DNA from: Propionibacterium sp.
GTDB taxonomy: Bacteria; Actinomycetota; Actinomycetes; Propionibacteriales; Propionibacteriaceae
Assembly (NCBI GenBank): GCA_012514785.1
Contig: JAAYZP010000163.1
Span: forward strand, 1 to 5,299
DNA length: 5,299 nt
Direction of reading: 5' to 3'
The notes under the pieces are model-generated. The model did not search any database. It was not told the DNA's origin and worked only from the letters and a program-made list of their open reading frames with translations. The translations under genes and the position numbers were made by a program. How positions within the stretch are numbered: the first letter of the stretch is position 1; every line of letters starts with the position of its first letter. This document shows, piece by piece, positions 1-5,299 of this stretch.

Positions 1-812
1 CGAGCGCGAGCGAGTGGGGTCAGCAGGGTCAGGCCAGCGCGAACGAATGGCAGGCCGCCCAGCAGCAGGGTTCGGCCGGCGAATGGGGACAGCAGCAGCC
101 GCAGCCGAGCGCCAGCGAGTGGGGACAGCAACAGCAGGGTTCCGCCGGTGACTGGGGACAGCAGCCCGTCGACCAGGGCGGCCAGCAGGGCGCCGACTGG
201 GGACAGCAGGCAGCGGGCGGCGACTGGCCACAGGGTCAGAGCGCCAACGAGTGGGGCCAGCAGCAGGCCGACCAGACCCAGGCCGCGGCCCAGCACGGCT
301 GGGACCCGCAGCAGCAACAGCAGGGTTGGGACCAGGCGCAGCAGCAGGGCTGGGACCCGCAACAGCAGCAGGGTTGGGACCAGGCCCAGCAGCAACAAGG
401 CTGGGACCCGCAGCAACAGCAGCAGTGGAACCAGCAGCAGAGCGGCCAATGGCAGGGAGGCCCGGGGTACGCGGCCGGGGGCGCCGTGGCGCAGCAGCAG
501 GCGTCCGGCGGCAGCGCGCTCAGCTTCGACTTCTCGCGGTTCTCGCTGCCGAAGTCGGCATCGCTCATCTACATCATCGGCATCATCGCCATCGGCGCCG
601 CGTGGTTGTTCCGTTTCATCGGGCTGTTCACCGGTGACGTGCAGACGCCGTTCGGCACGATCGACACGGACCCGAGCGCGCTCGTGGTGGTCCAGACGCT
701 CGTGGTCGGACTGTTGGAGGCCGCGTTCTACATCCTCATCCTCCGTGTGGGGCTGGAGGGTGTGATCGCGCTGATCCGGATCGCGGAGAAGAAGCCCTCC
801 GCCCAGGACTGA
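1..812 (+). CDS. Gln/Trp-rich repeat protein with C-terminal DUF4282-like membrane domain (5' end outside the window)
   Basis: The reading frame is open from the left edge (first full codon at 3) to TGA at 810-812, giving 269 visible residues. Residues 1 to about 165 are low complexity: roughly 60 Gln and 15 Trp, with Gly, Ala, Ser, Asp and Glu, and no Lys or Arg before residue 179. Residues 175-261 resemble DUF4282: an FDFSRFSLPKS entry motif, a hydrophobic helix at about 185-209, a 16-residue loop, a second helix at about 226-247, then an amphipathic LEGVIALIRIAEK segment. In this family the two-helix domain is often preceded by a long disordered tail; its function is unknown. I infer a membrane protein with a cytoplasmic or exposed disordered N-terminus. 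The true start lies upstream of the window. No convincing terminator follows the stop. The coding frame is secure; the DUF4282 assignment is by pattern only. Confidence 0.8.
   Translation, partial: SASEWGQQGQASANEWQAAQQQGSAGEWGQQQPQPSASEWGQQQQGSAGDWGQQPVDQGGQQGADWGQQAAGGDWPQGQSANEWGQQQADQTQAAAQHGWDPQQQQQGWDQAQQQGWDPQQQQGWDQAQQQQGWDPQQQQQWNQQQSGQWQGGPGYAAGGAVAQQQASGGSALSFDFSRFSLPKSASLIYIIGIIAIGAAWLFRFIGLFTGDVQTPFGTIDTDPSALVVVQTLVVGLLEAAFYILILRVGLEGVIALIRIAEKKPSAQD
3..290 (+). repeat. Degenerate SAxEWGQQ-type protein repeats
   Basis: This is the first part of the low-complexity region. The motif [Ser/Ala]-x-[Glu/Asp]-Trp-Gly-Gln-Gln recurs about eight times: SASEWGQQ, SANEWQ, SAGEWGQQ, SASEWGQQ, SAGDWGQQ, GADWGQQ, GGDWPQ and SANEWGQQ. 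Spacing is irregular, from about 9 to 17 residues. Every Trp here is preceded by an acidic residue. The units have diverged at DNA level, which suggests old duplications, or selection on composition rather than exact sequence. Confidence 0.75.
297..440 (+). repeat. Tandem GWD-polyGln repeats (51-bp higher-order unit)
   Basis: Two 51-bp units (297-347 and 348-398) and a partial third (399-440) encode alternating half-units GWDPQQQQ(Q) and GWDQAQQQ(Q). Trp codons fall at 300, 327, 351, 375, 402 and 426, so spacing alternates between 8 and 9 residues. The units are nearly identical at DNA level, apart from CAG/CAA swaps and a one-codon shift in the Gln runs. This looks like recent tandem duplication within the gene. 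The third unit decays to QWNQQQ. Confidence 0.85.
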
Positions 813-972
813 CTATCACAATCGCACCAGGATGATCCGGCGGGGTGCCCCCTCTTCGTGTGCAACATCCGGCTAGTGTTGGCTCCGCAGGAATTCTTGT
901 GGAACGATCACACGAAATGGTGAGCCGGGAAGTCTGGTCGGCAAGACGCACTGTCGAGCCGAAAGATCTTCA
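813..972 (+). promoter_or_regulatory. Intergenic region with presumed nhaA promoter and leader
   Basis: This 160-bp stretch is visibly less GC-rich than its neighbours and separates the DUF4282 gene from nhaA. The best -10 match I can see is TAGTGT at 874-879, which keeps only the most conserved T, A and T. No good -35 sits 16-18 bp upstream, so the promoter call is weak. An 8-bp inverted repeat (855-862 and 909-916) and a possible short ORF (899-976) lie in the leader. A GGGGTGCCCC element at 842-851 is too short a stem, with no T-run, to call a terminator for the upstream gene. Confidence 0.35.
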
Positions 973-976
973 ATGA
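899..976 (+). CDS. Possible 25-codon leader ORF overlapping the nhaA start (ATGA)
   Basis: A GTG at 899 opens a frame of 25 codons, beginning VERSHEM and ending EPKDLQ. Its TGA stop (974-976) overlaps the nhaA ATG (973-975) as ATGA. AGGA at 889-892 lies 6 nt upstream of the GTG and is a better ribosome site than the one in front of nhaA. An internal ATG at 917 would give a 19-codon version. Arguments against: third positions are only about half G/C, unlike the real genes here, and the peptide has no recognisable features. If translated, its role would be translational coupling to nhaA rather than a product in its own right. I cannot exclude a chance ORF. Confidence 0.25.
   Translation: MERSHEMVSREVWSARRTVEPKDLQ
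961..966 (+). promoter_or_regulatory. Weak ribosome binding site of nhaA
   Basis: GAAAGA, 6 nt before the ATG at 973, is the only purine-rich stretch at suitable spacing and pairs poorly with the anti-Shine-Dalgarno sequence. This weakness makes coupling from the overlapping leader ORF more plausible. No in-frame alternative start is visible nearby upstream. Confidence 0.3.
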
Positions 977-2238
977 CGAACACCCCCGCACAACTCCCAG
1001 GTACCTACCGCAAGTATTCGCGGGTCGAGGAGATCTTCACCACCTCGACGATGAGCGGCCTGCTCCTGCTCATCGCGGCCGCTCTCCCGCTCATCTTCGC
1101 CAACAGCGGCGGATCCCAGCTCTACTTCACCGTCCGCGACACGTTCATCGGCTTCGACTTCGGCTGGCTCAATCTGCGGCTCACCGTCGGGCAGTGGGCC
1201 GCGGACGGCCTGCTCGCCATCTTCTTCTTCATGGTGGGCCTCGAACTCAAGCGCCAGTTCACCATCGGTGACCTGAGTAGCCGCGGGCGAGCGCTCGTGC
1301 CCATGGCGGCCGCGTTCGGCGGCGTCGCCGTGCCGGCCATCATCTACACGGTCATCAACTGGAACGGCCCCGACGGCTCCACCGCGGGCTGGGCGATCCC
1401 GGCCGCCACCGACATCGCGTTCGCCGTCGCAGTGCTCGCGATCATCGGCAAGCACCTCCCCGTCGCGCTGCGCACGTTCCTCCTCACGCTCGCGGTCGTC
1501 GACGACCTCATCGCCATCACCATCATCGCGATCTTCTACACGGACAACCTCCAGCTCGGCTACCTCGCCGCCGCGATCGTCCCGATGGCGCTCTACTGGT
1601 TCCTCGCGACGCGCCGCGAGCACTGGTTCCAGAAGTCGTACCTCGCGGCCTGGGTCCTGCTGCTGCCGCTGGGCATCATCACCTGGGCGCTGTTCTACAA
1701 CTCCGGCATCCACGCCACCGTCGCGGGCGTCGCACTGGCATTCCTGGTGCCCGTGCGCTCCAAGGTGGCGGAGCACAACCTGTCCGAGACGTTCGAGCAC
1801 CGCTTCGACCCCATCTCGACGATGTTCGCCCTGCCCGTGTTTGCGTTCTTCAGCGCGGGCGTCGCCATCGGCGGCTGGGCCGGGCTCGTCGATTCCTGGA
1901 CCTCGTCCGTCGCGCTCGGCATCATGTTCGGCCTCGTCGTCGGCAAGATCATCGGCATCACGGGCACCACCTGGCTGATCACCAGGCTCAAGGGCGCGGA
2001 TCTCGATCCCGCCATCAAGTGGGTGGACCTCGCCGGCATGTCGGCTGTGGCTGGCATCGGCTTCACCGTTTCACTACTCATCGGTGAGCTCAGCTTCGCC
2101 ACCGGCAGCCCGCTGCAGGACCATGCCAAGGTGGGCGTGCTGACCGCTTCCCTCATCGCCGCAGTCCTGGGCACGATCATGCTCACGCCGCGGAACCGCT
2201 ACTACAAGCGGCTGGCGGAAGCAGCGGAGCAGCGCTGA
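973..2238 (+). CDS. nhaA: Na+/H+ antiporter NhaA
   Basis: This 421-residue inner-membrane protein exchanges Na+ (or Li+) for H+ and controls internal pH and sodium. Family hallmarks are present: VGLELKRQ (88-95), AIPAATDIAFA (141-151), LAVVDDLIAI (173-182), the SGIHATVAGV helix (244-253), GLVVGKIIGI (320-329) and GIGFTVSLLI (361-370). By alignment from memory, D147, D177, D178 and K325 match E. coli D133, D163, D164 and K300, so the ion-binding and transport residues are intact. Q95 stands where E. coli has E82. The FFSAGV segment (292-297) replaces the enterobacterial FANAGV. The protein is about 30 residues longer than E. coli NhaA, from loops and both termini. The ATG leaves about 27 residues before the first membrane helix, normal for the family. 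The gene is alone on its strand and converges on the dehydrogenase operon. The assignment is secure. Confidence 0.97.
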   Translation: MTNTPAQLPGTYRKYSRVEEIFTTSTMSGLLLLIAAALPLIFANSGGSQLYFTVRDTFIGFDFGWLNLRLTVGQWAADGLLAIFFFMVGLELKRQFTIGDLSSRGRALVPMAAAFGGVAVPAIIYTVINWNGPDGSTAGWAIPAATDIAFAVAVLAIIGKHLPVALRTFLLTLAVVDDLIAITIIAIFYTDNLQLGYLAAAIVPMALYWFLATRREHWFQKSYLAAWVLLLPLGIITWALFYNSGIHATVAGVALAFLVPVRSKVAEHNLSETFEHRFDPISTMFALPVFAFFSAGVAIGGWAGLVDSWTSSVALGIMFGLVVGKIIGITGTTWLITRLKGADLDPAIKWVDLAGMSAVAGIGFTVSLLIGELSFATGSPLQDHAKVGVLTASLIAAVLGTIMLTPRNRYYKRLAEAAEQR

Positions 2239-2287
2239 GCCGGACCCGCTCTGGGAATCAGAACAGCAGCGCCAGCGCAGGCTCCGC
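2224..2287. terminator. Nested inverted repeat across the convergent junction, possible bidirectional terminator
   Basis: GCGGAGC (2224-2230) is the exact reverse complement of GCTCCGC (2281-2287). Just inside it, GCGCTG (2232-2237) matches CAGCGC (2273-2278). Together they can form a 13-bp GC-rich stem with a small 1/2-nt internal loop, closing a 35-nt loop that holds a weak 4-bp hairpin (TCTG/CAGA). The arms cover the last codons of nhaA and of the E2 gene. There is no T-run on either strand and the loop is long, so this is not a classical intrinsic terminator. It is nevertheless the only strong structure near the 19-bp gap. Confidence 0.25.
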
Positions 2288-3775
2288 GAGGATCGAGGCG
2301 ACGTCGTGGAGGAATCGCGAGCCCTGCTCGCCATCGATGATGCGGTGGTCGAACGCGATCGCGAGCGTCGTCACCCACCTCGGCTCGACGCGCTCCTCCG
2401 CGCCCTCGCCCACCACCCACGGGCGACGCTGGATCGCGCCCATGCAGAAGATCGCCGACTCGTCCCCGTTGATGATGGGCGTGCCCGCGTCGATCCCGAA
2501 GACGCCGACGTTGGTGATGGTGAACGTGCCGCCGGTGTAGTCGGCCGGCTGCAGTTTGCCGTCCTTGGACACCTGCACGAGCTGGTTGATCGCCTGGGAG
2601 AGCTGCAGCAGCGAGAGGTTGCTGGCGCCCTTGATGTTGGGCACCATCAGCCCGCGCGGGGTTGCCGCGGCGATGCCGAGGTTCACGTCGCGGTAGTAGA
2701 CGATCTCCTGGCGATCCTCGTCCCACGACGAGTTGAGCTCCGGATTGCGGGAGAGCGCGAGGCAGATCGCCTTCGCGTACACGAGCAGCGGGGAGATGCG
2801 CAGCCCGGTGAACTCGCGGCGCTGCTTCAGCGTCTCGACGAACTCCATCGTGCCGGACACGTCGACGGTGACCCATTCGGTGACGTGCACGTGTGTGTTG
2901 ATGGAGCGCACCATGTTGTCCGCGGTCACCTTGCGCACGCCCTTGATCGGGACGCGACGCTCGGCCCGCCCCTCGAAGGGGTCGAACGTGTCACCCGTGA
3001 ACCCAGTGCCGCCGCCGAAGCCCTGCGACGGGCCGAATCCGTGGCTGCCGGTGGAGGTGTAGGTCTGCTGCTGCTCCTGCTGGAAGCTGGACTGGTCGTT
3101 CATGACCCGGCCCTGCTTCGGCTCGGCCTCGAGCCGCTGGAAGGCGAGGGCTGCCTCGACGTCGCGGCGAGTGATCGTGTCGTCGGGGCCGGTGCCGACG
3201 ACGGTGGCGAGGTCGACGCCGAGGTCGGCCGCGTACTTGCGCACCGGGGGCTTCGCCCGGGGGTCGGTGTCCTCCACGAACACGAGCGCGGATTCGCTCG
3301 GCGCGTCGCCCGCACCGGGGAGGGGGTCGCCGATCGCCTCGGCCTGCACGGGCTCGACGATGTGGATCTCCTCGGTGCCGTGCCCCGGTTCGCGCTGGTC
3401 GTACGCCGCCGTCATCGCGGCGTTCGCCGAGCGGTCGGCGGGTGGCGGCGTGCCGCGGCGTCGTCGTCGACGGCTGGGTTCCTCGGACGCCCCGTAGCCC
3501 ACCAGGACGGGCTCGGGCTTATCCTCGGCGGCGGCGACACCATCGTCGATCTCGACGATCGCGGTGCCCACCTCCACCTCGGTGCCCTCGCTGACCAGCA
3601 GCCGCGTCACGGTGCCTGCGAACGGCGAGGGCAGCTCGACGATGGACTTGGCGGTCTCGATCTCCACGAGCACGTCGTTGATCTTGATCTCGTCGCCCTC
3701 GGCGACCCGCCAGGCGACGATCTCGGCCTCGGTGAGGCCCTCACCGACGTCGGGGAGGAGGAAAGTCTGCAACAT
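2258..3775 (-). CDS. bkdC: Dihydrolipoamide acyltransferase, E2 of a (branched-chain) 2-oxo acid dehydrogenase complex
   Basis: This 505-residue E2 takes the acyl group made by E1 onto its lipoyl arm and passes it to CoA in the cytoplasmic core of the complex. Domains in order: a single N-terminal lipoyl domain (about 2-78) with the lipoylated lysine K43 in EIETAKS; a linker with six consecutive arginines (102-107); a peripheral subunit-binding domain (about 170-210, VRKYAADLGVDL to ITRRDVEAAL); a Gln/Gly/Phe-rich linker (about 225-270); and the catalytic acyltransferase domain (about 273-505). The active-site motif FDHRIIDG (475-482) carries H477 and D481. The protein starts 18 bp after the E1beta stop, with a strong ribosome site. 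Substrate (branched-chain acids versus pyruvate) cannot be settled from sequence; the E1alpha/E1beta/E2 order without E3 matches mycobacterial bkdABC. No truncation or frameshift is visible. Confidence 0.93.
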   Translation of the reverse strand: MLQTFLLPDVGEGLTEAEIVAWRVAEGDEIKINDVLVEIETAKSIVELPSPFAGTVTRLLVSEGTEVEVGTAIVEIDDGVAAAEDKPEPVLVGYGASEEPSRRRRRRGTPPPADRSANAAMTAAYDQREPGHGTEEIHIVEPVQAEAIGDPLPGAGDAPSESALVFVEDTDPRAKPPVRKYAADLGVDLATVVGTGPDDTITRRDVEAALAFQRLEAEPKQGRVMNDQSSFQQEQQQTYTSTGSHGFGPSQGFGGGTGFTGDTFDPFEGRAERRVPIKGVRKVTADNMVRSINTHVHVTEWVTVDVSGTMEFVETLKQRREFTGLRISPLLVYAKAICLALSRNPELNSSWDEDRQEIVYYRDVNLGIAAATPRGLMVPNIKGASNLSLLQLSQAINQLVQVSKDGKLQPADYTGGTFTITNVGVFGIDAGTPIINGDESAIFCMGAIQRRPWVVGEGAEERVEPRWVTTLAIAFDHRIIDGEQGSRFLHDVASILAEPALALLF

Positions 3776-3780
3776 GTTGG

Positions 3781-3787
3781 CTCCTTC
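3781..3787 (-). promoter_or_regulatory. Ribosome binding site of the E2 gene
   Basis: On the minus strand GAAGGAG lies 5 nt before the ATG (3775-3773). This supports that start, which also opens directly into the lipoyl domain (MLQTFLLPDVGEG). The site lies within the 18-bp gap after the E1beta stop, so E2 has its own strong initiation site in the operon. Confidence 0.85.
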
Positions 3788-3793
3788 GTGGCC

Positions 3794-4767
<974 letters not shown>

Positions 4768-4768
<1 letters not shown>

Positions 4769-5299
4769 CACGCCTCCTCGAAGCTCGCCACGTACTCGGC
4801 GTGCTCGCGTCGTTGGGCCTCCAGCGGCACCGTGTTCTCCGCGTAGACGTTCTCGAACCACTCGTCCATCGTCACGTCGCGGAGCTCGTGCATGGCGGCG
4901 CGCGTGGTGGCGCCGAGGTCGTCGGCCTCCCGCTCGAGTTCGCGCAGGAACGCGTCGTCCATGGCGTCGGCGTCGCGCAGGTGGGTGACGAGGCGGTTGA
5001 TCGGGTCGCGGCCGCGCCAGGCCTCCTCCTCGTCCGAGCGCCGGTATTTCGTCGGGTCGTCGGCGGTGGTGTGCGCGCCCATCCGGTAGGTGTAGGCCTC
5101 GATGAACGTCGGTCCCTCGCCGCGACGGGCACGGTCCATGGCCCACTTCGAGACGGCCTCGACGGCGAGGACGTCGTTGCCGTCCACCTGGATGCCGGGG
5201 AAGCCGAATCCGCGGGCGCGTTGGTAGAGGGGGATGCGGGACTGCAGCGAGATGGGCTCGGAGATGGCCCACTGGTTGTTCTGGCAGAAGAACACCACG
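4768..5299 (-). CDS. bkdA: 2-oxo acid dehydrogenase E1 component, alpha subunit (N-terminal part outside the window)
   Basis: The C-terminal 176 residues of the E1alpha subunit are visible. They start inside the thiamine-diphosphate motif, at VVFFCQNNQWAIS; the Asn pair closes the GDG-x(n)-NN signature whose first half lies beyond the right edge. Next come IPLYQRARGFGFPGIQVDGND (about 22-42) and the loop YRMGAHTTADDPTKYR (71-86), which matches the conserved His-containing loop that shapes the active site and is phosphorylated in mammalian branched-chain E1alpha. The end is a helical tail, DEWFENVYAENTVPLEAQ and onward. Family proteins run to about 360-380 residues, so roughly half is missing. 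It is the first of the three operon genes seen here; its stop overlaps the E1beta start by one base. The promoter lies outside the window. E1alpha identity is firm, and the substrate is inferred as for E1beta. Confidence 0.92.
4773..4779 (-). promoter_or_regulatory. Ribosome binding site of the E1beta gene, inside the end of E1alpha
   Basis: GAGGAGG on the minus strand lies 4 nt before the E1beta ATG and within the last codons of E1alpha (FEEA). With the TGATG overlap it fixes the E1beta start and points to translational coupling, which suits subunits needed in equal amounts. A GTG one codon upstream would sit only 1 nt from this site and is less likely. Confidence 0.8.

Noticed and set aside
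297..440. CRISPR-like array
   Set aside because: Regular spacing comes from in-frame protein repeats; there are no unique spacers or palindromic repeats.
236..568. Minus-strand Cys/Gln/Pro-rich frame opposite the Gln/Trp repeats
   Set aside because: It is the antisense reading of CAG/TGG repeats, which keeps every frame open; there is no ribosome site and no family resemblance.
148..765. 205-codon plus-strand frame rich in Ser, Arg and Thr
   Set aside because: Another shadow of the repeat region; the frame ending at 812 has the membrane domain and the expected codon bias.
486..812. Separate 108-residue gene starting at GTG 486
   Set aside because: The frame continues without a stop to the window's left edge, with consistent repeat composition, and no ribosome site precedes the GTG.
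842..851. GGGGTGCCCC as terminator of the DUF4282 gene
   Set aside because: The stem is 3-4 bp with almost no loop and no T-run follows.
736..951. 71-codon minus-strand frame in the intergenic region
   Set aside because: Overlaps the DUF4282 gene end antisense, with no ribosome site or motif; judged chance.
970..1800. 276-codon minus-strand frame opposite nhaA
   Set aside because: Composed of Asp, Glu, Arg and Gly runs typical of the antisense of a GC-rich membrane-protein gene; nhaA is unambiguous.
2202..2876. 224-codon minus-strand frame in the E2 C-terminal half
   Set aside because: Arg/Ala-rich off-frame reading of the E2 catalytic domain, whose true frame keeps the FDHRIIDG motif.
4769..5272. 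N-terminal extension of E1beta (open frame upstream to 5272)
   Set aside because: The extension is Arg/Pro-rich off-frame sequence overlapping E1alpha, while the ATG at 4768 has a ribosome site and gives the family length.

Overview
The window comes from a high-GC actinobacterium. Codon third positions in the clear genes are almost all G or C. The NhaA is of a divergent type (FFSAGV where enterobacterial proteins have FANAGV), and the E1alpha-E1beta-E2 order without E3 resembles mycobacterial bkdABC. The sequence alone does not fix family or genus; Micrococcales or Propionibacteriales are guesses. I see no mobile elements, CRISPR arrays, tRNA or rRNA genes, and no sign of recent transfer.

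Layout. (1) 1-812, plus strand: the 3' part of a gene for a membrane protein. The visible N-terminal part is a low-complexity, Gln/Trp-rich, acidic region with no Lys or Arg, including 8-9-residue GWD-polyQ repeats. The C-terminal ~95 residues are a two-helix membrane domain of DUF4282 type. (2) 813-972: a less GC-rich intergenic region, the likely promoter and leader of nhaA. It holds a possible 25-codon upstream ORF whose stop codon overlaps the nhaA start as ATGA. (3) 973-2238, plus strand: a complete nhaA Na+/H+ antiporter gene with the catalytic residues intact. (4) 2239-2257: a 19-bp convergent junction, inside a longer nested inverted repeat (2224-2287). (5) 2258-5299, minus strand: a tightly packed operon for a 2-oxo acid dehydrogenase complex. 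It is read E1alpha (partial, cut by the window's right edge), E1beta, then E2, most likely the branched-chain type (bkdABC).

How the genes work together. E1alpha and E1beta form the thiamine-diphosphate-dependent decarboxylase. E2 carries the lipoyl arm and acyltransferase core that make acyl-CoA. E3 (lipoamide dehydrogenase) is not next to E2 and must come from another locus. NhaA is an independent ion-homeostasis gene that converges on the operon. The DUF4282 gene has no visible functional link to either.

The conserved genes are ordinary. The points most worth a second look are the Trp/Gln repeat region on the DUF4282 protein and the possible nhaA leader peptide. I found no convincing new multi-gene system.
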